A stretch of DNA of 64,000 nt from Brevibacillus gelatini (GCF_003710935.1 NZ_RHHS01000015.1:236935-300934); one strand, 5' to 3'; shown: positions 44,956 to 54,473, numbered from the stretch's first letter. A program made the numbers and translations. Notes: generated from the sequence alone by a model not told the origin.

Positions 44956-45933
44956 CTAAACGTTTTCTTGTGAGACGATGTGGCGGGCAATTCTTTCGCC
45001 GTGAAATCTGCCGTTTTCGATGAAGATGGCATTGGCGTGGTGGCCCGCCGCAATCACTCCCGCAATGTAGAGGCCGGGAATGTTCGTCTCCATCGTTTCC
45101 GGATCATGCACCGGAACCCCCGATTCCTCGTCCGTGTGCACCCCGAGCGAATGCAGGAACGTCCGGTCAGGGCGATAGCCGATCAGGGCGAAGACGTGGT
45201 CGTTTTCCAATGTAATCTGCCCCTCCGCTGTGTTGACGTGGATGACGCGCTCTTCAATCGAAGCGACAGTGGCTCCGAAGAACATCTGGATGCGCCCTTT
45301 TTTGACCAGGCTCTCGAAGACAGGCCGGGTCCACGCCTTCACCTTATCGGACAGCTCGGTTCTGCGGCAAATAACCGTCACCTGCGCTCCTGCGCGTTCC
45401 AGCTCCATTGCCGCATCGACAGCAGAGTTGTTGCCGCCCACGATGGCGACCTTCAAGCCGGCATACGGGTGTGCTTCCTTGTAAAAGGATGAAACTTTCG
45501 GCAAGTCCTCGCCCGGCACGTTCAAGCGGTTCGGATTGTCAAAGTAGCCGGTGGCAATGACCAGCTTCCGCGTCTGATACAGATGTGTCTGGGAAAAGCG
45601 GTCTGTCGTCGCAACCTGAAAGCCTTCCTCTGTCTTTTTCGCTTCGGTGACTGTCTCGTATACATGAACCCGCAGCTTTTCTCGGGAAGCTACCAGCCGA
45701 TAGTAATTGAGCGCTTCCTGTCTCGTCGGCTTTTCGTTGGCAGTGGCAAAAGGAATGCCGCCAATCTCCAGCAAATCCGGTGTGCTGTGGAACACCATGT
45801 ACGTCGGATAGCGATATATCGAATGCACGAGTGATCCTTTTTCGATGATAAGCGGATGGAGCCCTGCTCTTTTGCAGGCAATCGCTGCCGCCAGTCCACA
45901 AGGACCTCCGCCGATAATCAGTACGTCTTCCAT
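44956..45933 (-). CDS. ypdA: YpdA-family bacillithiol disulfide reductase
   Basis: A 325-residue FAD/NADPH oxidoreductase of the thioredoxin reductase fold without CxxC. The FAD site LIIGGGPCGLAAAIA carries the conserved YpdA cysteine at residue 12, and the NADPH site is VAIVGGNNSAVDAA. YpdA reduces bacillithiol disulfide in Firmicutes. The start at 45933 is chosen as the canonical N-terminus with GGAAGAG upstream. It is convergent with the HIT gene. Confidence 0.92.
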   Translation of the reverse strand: MEDVLIIGGGPCGLAAAIACKRAGLHPLIIEKGSLVHSIYRYPTYMVFHSTPDLLEIGGIPFATANEKPTRQEALNYYRLVASREKLRVHVYETVTEAKKTEEGFQVATTDRFSQTHLYQTRKLVIATGYFDNPNRLNVPGEDLPKVSSFYKEAHPYAGLKVAIVGGNNSAVDAAMELERAGAQVTVICRRTELSDKVKAWTRPVFESLVKKGRIQMFFGATVASIEERVIHVNTAEGQITLENDHVFALIGYRPDRTFLHSLGVHTDEESGVPVHDPETMETNIPGLYIAGVIAAGHHANAIFIENGRFHGERIARHIVSQENV

Positions 45934-46083
45934 TTCTCTTCCGCCTCGCTTTTTGTTTCTGTTGCGTTTCAATTTTATCATACCATATCGGAATTCCCCC
46001 TAAATCATTTTTCATCGCTCCTCCCCCACGATTACCAAAAAATGAGCAATGAAAGATTGGTTCTGTCTCCTTATACTGGATGT

Positions 46084-47691
46084 ATGATGAAAAAACAAAA
46101 CATACATATTTGGTTGGTTTCTCTGGCATTTCTGACATACTGCCTGACGCTGGCCGTCGGGGTTCCGGCGTCTACGGCATCCACGAACAGTCTGAAGGAT
46201 ATTGCCAACAGCTACGCCAAAGAGCAAATTCGCTCCTTGCACGAGGCTGGCGTGATCGCAGGGGATGAAAACGGCTACTTCCATCCGACGCGACCAGTCA
46301 CGCGCGCCGAGTTTGTCGCGATGCTCACGCGGACGCTTGGCATCCAGCCAGTGACAGGCCAAATCGCAGCTTACGCCGATGTCCCGAAACATTCGTGGGC
46401 GTACGGGTCTGTCCAGGCAGCAGCTTCGCTTGGCATTGCCAACGGGATCAGTGCCACGGCGTTTGGGCCGCAGCGCACAATTTCCCGCGAGGAAGCCGCC
46501 GCGTTTCTGGTGCGCGCCCTGGGGCAAGACGCTTCGGCACAAACGACTGTCGCTGTGACAGATGCCGCTTCCATCTCCAACTGGGCAAAAGCTTCGGTAG
46601 CCAAAGCGATCCAGAAAAAATGGCTCGTCGGCTACCAAGGCAGCTTCCGCCCGCAAGCAGCGCTGTCGCGGGAAGAGACGGCTGTCATTTTGCAGCGCAT
46701 TTTGGATGAGCTGAAAACAAAAAGCGCTGCCGACAAGCCGCTCGTTTCGCTCGGCTGGCAATACCAGGCCACGACGGACGAGTTTATCGCGCAGGTCAAG
46801 AAAAGCGGCGTCAACACGCTGTCGCCGCGCTGGTACTTCCTGCAAAAAGACGGCACGGTCAGCGACTTTTCCGACGCCGCCCTGATCCACTGGGCACATG
46901 CAAACGGCAAGCAGGTCTGGCCCCTGTTCGGAAACCGCTTCGACTCCGCTGCCACCCATGCCGCGCTCTCGAATGCGGACAAGCGGAAGGCCATCGTCGC
47001 GAAGCTGTCCGACTACGTGGACAAGTATCAGTTGGACGGGATCAACGTCGATTTTGAAGCATTTTCCCCGACAGATCGCAACAACTTCACCCTGTTCATC
47101 CAGGAGCTGTCGGCGGCGCTGCACGCAAAAGGCGCTGTCGTCTCCGTCGATATTCCACCCGATACCAAAACGGATTGGAGTGAACCTTACGATTTTGCCA
47201 AACTGGCAAAATATGCGGACTATTTGGTCGTCATGGCCTATGAGGAACATTGGGTGGGTGGCCCGAATGCAGGCTCAGTAGCCTCGCTGCCATGGCTGAA
47301 AAAAGTGATTGCCGACCTTTTGGACAAGATGCCGGCACAGAAGCTGATTGTCGGCCAGCCGCTCTATACACGCGACTGGTACCAGGCAAAAGGCAGCCTG
47401 CAATCGACTGACCTTACGATACCAGCCTCCTACCAGTTGCTCTCCCAGTACAGGGCAAGCACCGTCTGGGATGGGAGCATTGGACAATACCGCTCGACCT
47501 ACCAGAAGCAAGGTGTAACCCACACGATCTGGCTGGAAGAAAGCCGCTCCATGGGCCTCAAGGTTCAGGCGAGTTTGCAGTGGCAGATCGCGGGACTGGC
47601 GTATTGGTACGTCGGCTCCGAGTCTACCGACATGTGGACCGCAATCGCCAACGCGATCAAGCTCAAGCAGGTGCGCTCCAAACTGTCCTGA
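46084..47691 (+). CDS. Secreted SLH-domain protein with GH18-type catalytic domain
   Basis: A 535-residue protein. It has a signal peptide (about 1-30), three S-layer homology repeats (about 35-205; FHPTRPVTRAEFVAMLTRTLG, FGPQRTISREEAAAFLVRAL, FRPQAALSREETAVILQRIL) that anchor it to secondary wall polymer, and a GH18-like barrel (about 215-530). The barrel has DGINVDFEAF (DxxxDxE catalytic acid present) and YLVVMAYEEHW. It probably hydrolyses a peptidoglycan or chitin-like glycan at the cell or spore surface. The start is ATG ATG at 46084 without a strong ribosome binding site, which is unusual for an SLH protein. Confidence 0.9.
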   Translation: MMKKQNIHIWLVSLAFLTYCLTLAVGVPASTASTNSLKDIANSYAKEQIRSLHEAGVIAGDENGYFHPTRPVTRAEFVAMLTRTLGIQPVTGQIAAYADVPKHSWAYGSVQAAASLGIANGISATAFGPQRTISREEAAAFLVRALGQDASAQTTVAVTDAASISNWAKASVAKAIQKKWLVGYQGSFRPQAALSREETAVILQRILDELKTKSAADKPLVSLGWQYQATTDEFIAQVKKSGVNTLSPRWYFLQKDGTVSDFSDAALIHWAHANGKQVWPLFGNRFDSAATHAALSNADKRKAIVAKLSDYVDKYQLDGINVDFEAFSPTDRNNFTLFIQELSAALHAKGAVVSVDIPPDTKTDWSEPYDFAKLAKYADYLVVMAYEEHWVGGPNAGSVASLPWLKKVIADLLDKMPAQKLIVGQPLYTRDWYQAKGSLQSTDLTIPASYQLLSQYRASTVWDGSIGQYRSTYQKQGVTHTIWLEESRSMGLKVQASLQWQIAGLAYWYVGSESTDMWTAIANAIKLKQVRSKLS

Positions 47692-47725
47692 ACGATTGCT
47701 GCCGGAACGGATACAAAATGGAACG

Positions 47726-47769
47726 AAACGCCTCCGCTGTCCATAGACGCTGCGGAGGCGTTTTTTTTA
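47726..47769 (+). terminator. Terminator of the SLH/GH18 gene
   Basis: ACGCCTCCGC (47728-47737) pairs with GCGGAGGCGT (47752-47761), followed by seven further T residues. Confidence 0.85.
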
Positions 47770-47867
47770 GTCTGGCTGTACTCGCGAAAATGACTTCCAA
47801 ACCGCGCTGCACACCAAATGCAAACGCCAAATCCCCCCTGTCCCTCCGGAAGAAAGTAGGCTTTTGC

Positions 47868-48341
47868 CTAGCGCAATTTTCGTTCCATATACATAGCGCC
47901 GTCGAGCGGATTGAAGATGTACGGCTCGATTTCATAAAAGCCGAAAGCGCGGTACAATGCCTGGGCGCTCGTCATCGTTGCCAGCGTATCGAGCCGCATG
48001 TAGTCGTAGGAAAGCTGCTCCGCTTTTTCAATAATCATCTGAACCAGCGTTTTCCCGATCTTCAACCCGCGATACCGATCCCGGACGTACAGCCGCTTCA
48101 TCTCGCAAATCCGCTCGGCGCTTTTGCGAACGGCAATGCAGCCAGCCGCCTCCCCGTCCACGAGAGCGAGGAGCAGAGCGCCATCGGGTGCTGCGTACTT
48201 GCCGGGCAGTGCCTTGCACTCTTCCTCAAAATCCTGAAAGCCAAGGTCGAGGCCGAGCGATTCCGTATATTCGCGAAACAGCTGCTTGACTGCCTCCAGC
48301 TCTTCCCTGTTTTCTTCTGTCAAAAAGCGATACTCCACCAT
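47868..48341 (-). CDS. GNAT-family N-acetyltransferase
   Basis: A 157-residue acetyltransferase. Acetyl-CoA loop RYRGLKIGKTLVQ (about 89-101) follows EMKRLYVRDR; QALYRAFGFYEIEPY is near the end. Substrate not predictable; proteins of this type often act on small amines or amino acids. It follows the TrmB gene by six bases and is likely co-transcribed. Confidence 0.9.
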   Translation of the reverse strand: MVEYRFLTEENREELEAVKQLFREYTESLGLDLGFQDFEEECKALPGKYAAPDGALLLALVDGEAAGCIAVRKSAERICEMKRLYVRDRYRGLKIGKTLVQMIIEKAEQLSYDYMRLDTLATMTSAQALYRAFGFYEIEPYIFNPLDGAMYMERKLR

Positions 48342-48347
48342 GCTTCT

Positions 48348-49187
48348 TCACCCTTTCCTCTCTGTCTTGTCGTGTTGCTCTTTTTTGATGTTGTGAACGA
48401 TGTACGTCAGCAAATCGTCGCCTTGCCACATGGAATCCAGCGTTTCGTTGCCCAGCTTGGCGCTCACGACCTTGAGCATCATGTCGTGGCGAATGTATTC
48501 CTTTGCCAGCAAAACCAGCATCGGGTCAGTGGTCTGGATGGCCTGCGGCACCTGCCCGTCCATAAAGCTGCCGATCAGCACCTGTTTGTCGTCCGATATG
48601 ACAATCGTCAGCCTTTGGCCCATCCGCTGCCGTTCTATCGAGGACGAGTTCTGGCGGTGATAGAAGGCGTGTCCAAAAGAACTCGTTTCCTGATCGGCAA
48701 ACAGGAGCGAAAACATGGTGACACCCTGGGCAGCCGCTGCCTCGGCAGCGTCGCGCAATTCGTCCAGTTCCTCATCCCACGCTGACAGCCACACCTCTTT
48801 TTTTGCCGAACGCAGCAAGCTCTGCATGGCAGCCAGGATGTTTGCCCGCTCCTCCATATGCTGGATCACATGAACCTCGACCGGCTTTTCCATGGCCGCA
48901 AGCTCTTGCTCCAGGTAGTCAATCGTCTCTTCGTGCTGCTTTTTCAGGTTGGCCATCAGCTCCTTGATCGGCACGGGACGATAAGTAGGCGGCTCCGTCC
49001 GCAGCTCGACAATCGCCTGCTTGCTCACCAGCTTGGCGATGACGGCATACACCATCGAGCGCGGCACTGCACTTTTTTTGCTGATCTCGTATCCGTTTAG
49101 CAGCGGCTCCTTCAGCAGCGTCACGTATACCTTCGCTTCATTTTTGGAAAAACCGATTTGCTCAAACTTGTCCAGTAACGCTTCCAT
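48348..49187 (-). CDS. TrmB-family transcriptional regulator
   Basis: A 279-residue regulator: N-terminal HTH (FSKNEAKVYVTLLKEPLLNGYEISKKSAVPRSMVYAVIAKL, about 13-53), then a coiled-coil and a phospholipase-D-like sugar/effector domain. GGGAG lies upstream of the ATG. A perfect palindrome overlaps its promoter (49205-49218). Likely a local regulator of itself and the GNAT gene. Confidence 0.88.
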   Translation of the reverse strand: MEALLDKFEQIGFSKNEAKVYVTLLKEPLLNGYEISKKSAVPRSMVYAVIAKLVSKQAIVELRTEPPTYRPVPIKELMANLKKQHEETIDYLEQELAAMEKPVEVHVIQHMEERANILAAMQSLLRSAKKEVWLSAWDEELDELRDAAEAAAAQGVTMFSLLFADQETSSFGHAFYHRQNSSSIERQRMGQRLTIVISDDKQVLIGSFMDGQVPQAIQTTDPMLVLLAKEYIRHDMMLKVVSAKLGNETLDSMWQGDDLLTYIVHNIKKEQHDKTERKG

Positions 49188-49204
49188 GGCAACTCCCTTT
49201 AGTA

Positions 49205-49218
49205 GTAATAGATATTAC
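49205..49218. promoter_or_regulatory. Palindrome at the TrmB promoter
   Basis: GTAATA-GA-TATTAC is a perfect inverted repeat, extended by AGT/ACT on the flanks after one base. It lies 18 bases before the TrmB start codon, over the likely -10 region, fitting autorepression. Confidence 0.5.
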
Positions 49219-49296
49219 AACTATAAAATAACGTGCGCTGCAATGCAATATCGTTTTGCTGCTGGACGACCCGCTGCCGCACCATTGGCCTTTTCA

Positions 49297-49347
49297 TAAA
49301 AAAAAACCGCCGCTTTGCCCTTTTTCGCAAAGCGACGGTTTCGTCCC
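49297..49347 (-). terminator. Terminator of kbl-tdh
   Basis: AAACCGCCGCTTTGC (49306-49320) pairs with GCAAAGCGACGGTTT (49329-49343) with one mismatch. The minus-strand side is followed by a run of T residues. Confidence 0.8.
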
Positions 49348-49365
49348 GTTATGGATGCTTTTTGT

Positions 49366-50328
49366 TTAGCCGACTTGCTGCAGCAACTTTCCCCGCAACT
49401 TGGTCAGCATGTCTTCGGTCATTTTGTCCAGATCGTACTCCGCTTTGAAGCCCCATTCGTTCATGGCAGCGGTTGCGTCAATCGAGTTTGGCCAGCTATC
49501 CGCAATCGCCTGACGCACCGGGTCTACCTCGTAGGAGAGAGTAAACTCCGGAATGTGCTTGCGAATCGCAGCCGCTACATCTTCTGGCTCGATGCTCATG
49601 GCCGTTACGTTGAACGCGTTGCGGTGGATCAGTTTGGAAGGGTCCGCTTCCATCAGGGTGATAATCGCGTTCAAGGCGTCAGGCATGTACATCATGTCCA
49701 TGTACGTGCCTTTGGCGATGTAGGAAGTATAAGCGCCATCCAGGATCGCCTTGTAGTAGATGTCTACCGCATAGTCCGTCGTTCCCCCGCCCGGAGGAGC
49801 CACATAGGAAATCAGGCCGGGAAAACGGACGCCACGGGTGTCTACGCCGAATTTGTGATAGTAGTAATCGCACAGCAGCTCGCCGGACACCTTGTTTACT
49901 CCGTACATGGTTGTAGGGCGTTGAATCGTGTCCTGCGGCGTGTTGTCTTTTGGCGTGGAAGGTCCGAAAGCGCCGATGGAGCTTGGCGTGAAAAACTGGC
50001 AGTTCAGCTCGCGCGCCACCTCCAGCGCATTGATCAGTCCGCCCATGTTCAGGTTCCAGGCGAGCAGCGGCTTCGCTTCGGCTGTAGCGGACAGCAGCGC
50101 GGCAAGGTGCATGATCGTATCTACATTGTGTGCTTTTGCCAGCTCAAACATGCGCTTGTCATCCGTGACATCCAAAATTTCAAACGGCCCGGACTGTACC
50201 ACTGGGTCGTCTTCTTTTTTGCGGATATCGGTCGCGACAACCTGGTCGGCTCCGTATACTTCGCGCAGTTTCATGATGAGCTCGGAACCGATTTGTCCCA
50301 ATGCTCCCGTTACCAATATCTTTTTCAT
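49366..50328 (-). CDS. tdh: L-threonine 3-dehydrogenase, NAD-dependent epimerase type
   Basis: A 320-residue extended short-chain dehydrogenase: NAD site [14 protein letters not shown] (about 4-17), YGVNKVSGE (Tyr-x3-Lys catalytic pair), [19 protein letters not shown]. It oxidises threonine to 2-amino-3-ketobutyrate, which the adjacent Kbl cleaves. Start overlaps the kbl stop by four bases, so the two are coupled. It belongs to the SDR type, not the zinc MDR-type Tdh of E. coli. Confidence 0.95.
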   Translation of the reverse strand: MKKILVTGALGQIGSELIMKLREVYGADQVVATDIRKKEDDPVVQSGPFEILDVTDDKRMFELAKAHNVDTIMHLAALLSATAEAKPLLAWNLNMGGLINALEVARELNCQFFTPSSIGAFGPSTPKDNTPQDTIQRPTTMYGVNKVSGELLCDYYYHKFGVDTRGVRFPGLISYVAPPGGGTTDYAVDIYYKAILDGAYTSYIAKGTYMDMMYMPDALNAIITLMEADPSKLIHRNAFNVTAMSIEPEDVAAAIRKHIPEFTLSYEVDPVRQAIADSWPNSIDATAAMNEWGFKAEYDLDKMTEDMLTKLRGKLLQQVG

Positions 50329-51518
50329 GACAGGATCCCCACTTCTTTTCCAACTTTTTCATAGATGCCAAGGGCGCGATCCAGCATTTCCTTGGTGTGG
50401 GCGGCAGTCGGCATGTTGCGCACGCGACCGGTTCCTTTTGGCACGGTCGGGAAAACAATTGCCTTGGCGTACACACCTTCTTCGTAGAGGCGTTTGCTGA
50501 ATTCCTGCGTCTTTTGCTCGTCACCGATGATGCAAGGCGTGATTGGTGTTTCGCTCTCCCCAATATCGAAACCAAGCTCCTTCAGGCCTTTTTTCAGGTA
50601 GTTGCCGTTTTCCCACAGCTTGTCGTGCAGTTCAGTGCTGTTTTGCAAAATGTCGATGGCGGTAATGCAAGCCGCCACGTCTGCTGGCGTCAGTGCCGTC
50701 GAGAACAGGAACGGTCTGCTGCGCACCTTGAGCCAGTCGATCAGTTCCTTGCGTCCAGCGACGTAACCGCCAACTACGCCAATTGCCTTGGAAAGTGTAC
50801 CGATCTGGAAGTCGATTTTGTCGGACAAGCCAAAATGCTTGACGGTACCCGCACCTTTTCCAAGCACACCCGAGCCGTGGGCATCGTCGACATAGGTGAT
50901 GAGGTCAAATTCTTCGGCAACCTCGACGATTTCCGGCAGCTTGGCAATATCGCCGTCCATCGAAAAGACGCCATCGGTGATGACCATCAGCTTTTTATAT
51001 TTACCGGACTCTTTTGCTTCCTTCGCTTTGGCGCGAAGATCGTCAATATCCGAGTGGTTGAAGCGAATGATTTGCGCACGGGAGAGACGGCAGCCGTCGA
51101 TAATCGAAGCGTGGTTCAGCTCGTCTGACAAAATTGCATCGTTTTTGTCCATGACAGCAGAGATGGCGGCCATGTTGCAGTTAAAGCCGGACTGATAAGC
51201 GATTGCTGCTTCTGTATGTTTGAAGGCAGCAAGTTTTTCTTCCAGCTTCACGTGCAGATCGAGCGTACCGTTGATGGTGCGAACCGCTCCGGCCCCTACC
51301 CCGTATTTTTGAGCGGCAGCAATCGCTGCATCCACCAGACGCTGGTCTGTCGCCAGTCCCAGGTAGTTGTTCGAGGACAGGTTAATCAGTTCTTTTCCCG
51401 CAATTGTGATGACAGGGCCGTTTGCGCTTTGCAAAGGATCGATGACGTTGTACAAACCTTTGCTCTTCAAATCAGCCAGATTTTCATGTAAAAAGTGCTC
51501 CAATGTTTTGCTCGCCAA
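50325..51518 (-). CDS. kbl: Glycine C-acetyltransferase (2-amino-3-ketobutyrate CoA ligase)
   Basis: A 397-residue PLP-dependent alpha-oxoamine synthase: [41 protein letters not shown] and the PLP lysine in [13 protein letters not shown]. It splits 2-amino-3-ketobutyrate with CoA to glycine and acetyl-CoA. The start is TTG at 51518 with GGAGGG seven bases upstream; the in-frame ATG further upstream touches that site. First gene of kbl-tdh. Confidence 0.94.
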   Translation of the reverse strand: MASKTLEHFLHENLADLKSKGLYNVIDPLQSANGPVITIAGKELINLSSNNYLGLATDQRLVDAAIAAAQKYGVGAGAVRTINGTLDLHVKLEEKLAAFKHTEAAIAYQSGFNCNMAAISAVMDKNDAILSDELNHASIIDGCRLSRAQIIRFNHSDIDDLRAKAKEAKESGKYKKLMVITDGVFSMDGDIAKLPEIVEVAEEFDLITYVDDAHGSGVLGKGAGTVKHFGLSDKIDFQIGTLSKAIGVVGGYVAGRKELIDWLKVRSRPFLFSTALTPADVAACITAIDILQNSTELHDKLWENGNYLKKGLKELGFDIGESETPITPCIIGDEQKTQEFSKRLYEEGVYAKAIVFPTVPKGTGRVRNMPTAAHTKEMLDRALGIYEKVGKEVGILS

Positions 51519-51821
51519 CGAGAATCCCTCCAGCATCCAGCCATCGGGCCTTACACCTGTCCCATCGCGGAAGTAAATTCCACGAAAACAAATGTACACC
51601 CTACGCGGACGTATTTTTCTTGTATAAATCCCATGAAATCAACCTTTGTTGCTAACATGGTACCATCATTTGCTTAAAATGTCCATACGACAAAGACATA
51701 AATGGTGGCGCTTTCAATAAAAAATGCTTACAGGTTCTCTTTCATAAGTTCTCCTTTTGCCGCGATCTTAGACAAAAACAAGCCACGCCCCTTCTGGTGA
51801 GAAACGGAGCGCGGCTCTGGT
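51519..51821. other. Intergenic region upstream of kbl
   Basis: It holds the terminator at 51775-51818 and the presumed kbl promoter, for which no clear -35/-10 pair was found. A 27-codon ORF (51551-51634, minus) with a moderate ribosome binding site is noted but not called. Confidence 0.45.
51775..51818 (-). terminator. Terminator of the ferredoxin-like gene
   Basis: AGCCACGCCCC pairs with GGAGCGCGGCT (two G-U pairs) with a 14-base loop; TGTTTTTG follows on the minus strand. Confidence 0.65.
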
Positions 51822-52199
51822 CTACTTTTTGACTTTTTCCGATTTGAGCATACCTGGCTTGCAGCCCGCCGTGCGGACAAAGCCGTTACCTTGGAACCGA
51901 TGTGTCATCAACGACTCGACCGGCTGGCCCAGGCGAAAATGCTGATCGACCAACAGTTCCACAGCCTCTGGCGTTACGTTCTGATACCAGATGCCTTCCG
52001 GATAGACGATCACGACACAGGCATCCTCACAGCGTCCGTTACAGCGCGTACGGGTTGTATGTACGTAATCGTCCAGCCCAGCCTTCGCAATCGCTTCCCG
52101 GATCGCCACAGTGACCTCTTCTCCCCCGCTGCGCATACAGCTTCCGCCATTGCAGAGCAGGACATGGTGGCGTGTCTTGGACAAATCCCATGTAGCCAC
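51822..52199 (-). CDS. Thioredoxin-like [2Fe-2S] ferredoxin domain protein
   Basis: A 125-residue protein with the four ligands of thin ferredoxins: CNGGSC (about 16-21) and CNGRC plus DAC (about 53-60), then VVIVYPEGIWYQNVTPEAVELLVDQH typical of the thioredoxin fold. It probably carries a [2Fe-2S] cluster for electron transfer or sensing. Similar proteins occur in B12-related operons of some bacilli, but nothing adjacent confirms that here. The ATG is followed by ATWDLSKTRHHVLLC. Confidence 0.85.
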   Translation of the reverse strand: MATWDLSKTRHHVLLCNGGSCMRSGGEEVTVAIREAIAKAGLDDYVHTTRTRCNGRCEDACVVIVYPEGIWYQNVTPEAVELLVDQHFRLGQPVESLMTHRFQGNGFVRTAGCKPGMLKSEKVKK

Positions 52200-52314
52200 T
52201 CTCCATCCCTCCCAAAAAATCGTAATCGTTACGCTTTATATACCTTCCTACTATACCTGCTCGCTCGCATGACTGTAAATAGCGCAGGCGGCAATTCCCA
52301 GATCCATTCCTTTT

Positions 52315-52332
52315 TGCTAGAATATATGTTCG
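52315..52332 (+). promoter_or_regulatory. Extended -10 promoter with LexA-like box upstream of xerS
   Basis: TGCTAGAAT (52315-52323) is an extended -10. AGAATATATGTTCG (52319-52332) matches the Bacillus LexA consensus CGAACATATGTTCG at 12 of 14 positions and overlaps it. SOS control of the recombinase is a hypothesis. Confidence 0.4.
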
Positions 52333-52368
52333 TACACTACGATTACAAAATGACGGGTGGTAGATCAC

Positions 52369-53481
52369 ATGTCCGTAACGAAACAGCGAGATGCCTTGCA
52401 ACTGCTCCAGACAATCGGATCGTATCCCTGGTATGTAGAAAAATTTATTGACCATAAAAAAACGAAAAAAAGCTCGCCTTCCACCTTGCTTGGCTATTTG
52501 CGCGACATCGCCTTTTTCTTTCGCTGGATGATGGCAGAAGGCTTGACTGCGGCGAAAGACATCAAGGACGTGTCCCTCTCCGACCTGAACGAACTGAAAA
52601 AGGAGACGGTGGAAAGCTACATCTTATATTTGCAGGAGTCGCACTTATACGAGCGCTCTGCTCTGCTCACCAATCCGACGCGCAGCGCGAAAAAAGAGTA
52701 CAGCGACCGGACGATCAGCCGAAAAATTTCCAGCTTGAAGTCGTTGTTTCATTATTTGGCTGCGCTGGCCGAGGATGAAAACGGCGACGCGTATTTGCGG
52801 CGCAATGTGCTGGCGAAAATCGAGCTGGATGCGACTGAGCTGACGCCGCTGGCCCGCGCTCACGCCATCCGCGCGAAAATTTTGATCGACGAAGAAATTT
52901 ACCAGTTTGTCGATTTTGTCTACAACGGCTATCTGGCCCACTGTGACACCGAGAAAAAGCGGCAATACCACTTGCAAAACCGCGACCGCGATACCGCCAT
53001 GATCGCACTGATTCTCTCCGGCGGCTTTCGCGTCTCCGAGATCGTCAGTCTGGACTTGTCCGATATTGTCCTGGAAAAAAACCAGTTAAAAATGGTTCGC
53101 AAAGGAAAGAAGGAAGACGCCCCGTTTTTCAGCGACTGGGGGAAAGAGCATCTGAGCCGTTACCTGGCCGTGCGCGACAAATACTGCCCTGCCCCGCAAG
53201 AAACAGCGGTTTTCCTCGCCGTATCGCCAACGAAGCCACACGGCCACCGCATTGAGATTCGTTCCGTGCAAAAGCTGGTCAAAAAATACGCGAAAGCGTT
53301 CGGGATTCCCGACTTGTCCGTACATAAACTGCGTCACAGCTTCGCCACCCAGTTTTTGCGGCTGAACCCGGACCCGCATCAGCTGCAGGCCCAGCTTGGC
53401 CACTCCAAGATCGAAACGACAATGCAGTACGCCCACGTCCTGGAAGACGCGCTGGAAAAAGCGGTCAACCGCACGACCTGA
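52369..53481 (+). CDS. xerS: Tyrosine recombinase, XerS type
   Basis: A 370-residue site-specific recombinase. The N-terminal SAM-like domain (about 10-170) precedes the catalytic domain with GGFRVSE (first Arg), HKLRHSF (His-x-x-Arg), LGHSKIETTMQYAHV (His and nucleophile Tyr near 357). Its N-terminus and length resemble the single-component XerS family rather than XerC/XerD (about 300). The ATG at 52369 has GGGTGG upstream. A chromosome dimer resolution role is possible; Bacillales normally have XerCD too, so it may serve another site. Confidence 0.88.
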   Translation: MSVTKQRDALQLLQTIGSYPWYVEKFIDHKKTKKSSPSTLLGYLRDIAFFFRWMMAEGLTAAKDIKDVSLSDLNELKKETVESYILYLQESHLYERSALLTNPTRSAKKEYSDRTISRKISSLKSLFHYLAALAEDENGDAYLRRNVLAKIELDATELTPLARAHAIRAKILIDEEIYQFVDFVYNGYLAHCDTEKKRQYHLQNRDRDTAMIALILSGGFRVSEIVSLDLSDIVLEKNQLKMVRKGKKEDAPFFSDWGKEHLSRYLAVRDKYCPAPQETAVFLAVSPTKPHGHRIEIRSVQKLVKKYAKAFGIPDLSVHKLRHSFATQFLRLNPDPHQLQAQLGHSKIETTMQYAHVLEDALEKAVNRTT

Positions 53482-53499
53482 CGCCCCTTCAAAAACCGG

Positions 53500-53550
53500 A
53501 TAGGACCAATCAGCTCCCGCTTCTTTTGCCAAAGCTGATTGGTCTTTTTG
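53500..53550 (+). terminator. Terminator of xerS
   Basis: GACCAATCAGCT (53504-53515) pairs with AGCTGATTGGTC (53533-53544), followed by TTTTTG. Confidence 0.85.
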
Positions 53551-53579
53551 CTTGTGCGAATGTCCATGTTCGCTGGCTC

Positions 53580-54473
53580 CTACAACCCGGCTGATCTTTG
53601 CAGACGGTTGGCAATTTCGATAAAATCTTCGCGCGATACGCCCGGCGCAAACTCCTCCGGCAGCTCATCGAGGTCCGGAACCGGGCCGCCATCGGGAACC
53701 CCCTGAATGACTTCGGCCGTCGAGCCATCCGGCAAAGGCCCGCGCCAGATCAAGGCGATATCCTGGTAATCCTGATAGCTGAACGTATACAGCTTGCGGT
53801 TCAGTCCCATCGCCATGTACGGACGGGCGGCGTCGAACTGTTCGTTGTCGAGGTCGGGGATGGGCAGCATTTTCGTCAGGTCTACCCCTGTGGCGATTTC
53901 CAGCGCTTTGGCGTAGGCGACAATATGCACGCCGCCCCTGACCAGCAGGTAGCCGATCATCGCTCTCGCCGTCGGGTGATCGGTCATCTGGTACACCCTC
54001 ATCTTGTGCGTCCGCGCTCCGCATTCGAGAAAAAAGTTGTGCAACAGATCGAGGACGAGATTGCCACTGGTGAAAACGTAATCGCCCATCCACGGTTTCC
54101 CCATCGAGTCCCCAGGCAGCGCTGTCTGTGCCGAAACAATAAAATGATAGGTGTTGCGCTTGTTCAGGCCGTTCGCCAGCGGCGTCGTATCGGGATCGCC
54201 CGGCCGCGTAATGCCTTTCATGCACAGGTTGATCGCATTGGACACCAGCTCGACATGGCCCACTTCTTCTGCCGTAATGCTGGCGACGAGGTCGTAAAAC
54301 GGCTTCAGCTTGCGTTTGCCGCGAAAATTGAACGATTGGTACAAGTAGTTGTTCAGTGTCGACATTTCGCCAAAACGACCGCCCAACAGTTCCTGGACGG
54401 CCGCAGCGGCGTTGGCGTCTCCGTATTCCGGCTCAGGAAGCTCGATAGCCAATCTGTTGATTCTTGTAAACAA
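53580..54473 (-). CDS. Manganese catalase
   Basis: A 297-residue ferritin-like di-manganese catalase: INRLAIELPEPEYGD start, RFGEMSTLNNYLYQSFNFRG, EEVGHVELV and FFLECGARTHKMRVYQMTDHPTARAMIGYLLVRGGVHIVAY supply the Glu/His metal ligands. It removes hydrogen peroxide; related proteins are found in Bacillus spore coats (CotJC, YjqC). Start is TTG at 54473 with GGGGGAGGG upstream; the ATG at 54494 lies in that site. Confidence 0.93.
   Translation of the reverse strand: MFTRINRLAIELPEPEYGDANAAAAVQELLGGRFGEMSTLNNYLYQSFNFRGKRKLKPFYDLVASITAEEVGHVELVSNAINLCMKGITRPGDPDTTPLANGLNKRNTYHFIVSAQTALPGDSMGKPWMGDYVFTSGNLVLDLLHNFFLECGARTHKMRVYQMTDHPTARAMIGYLLVRGGVHIVAYAKALEIATGVDLTKMLPIPDLDNEQFDAARPYMAMGLNRKLYTFSYQDYQDIALIWRGPLPDGSTAEVIQGVPDGGPVPDLDELPEEFAPGVSREDFIEIANRLQRSAGL

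Noticed and set aside
51551..51634. 27-codon minus-strand ORF upstream of kbl with AAAGG nine bases before its ATG
   Set aside because: Could be a leader peptide, but there is no associated terminator/antiterminator structure and the peptide is not distinctive.
52313..52338. Similarity of the xerS upstream region to the Bacillus dif site
   Set aside because: The match is mainly the AT-rich TAGAATATAT core shared with an extended -10/LexA-like sequence; the XerD-side arm does not match and the spacing differs by one base.
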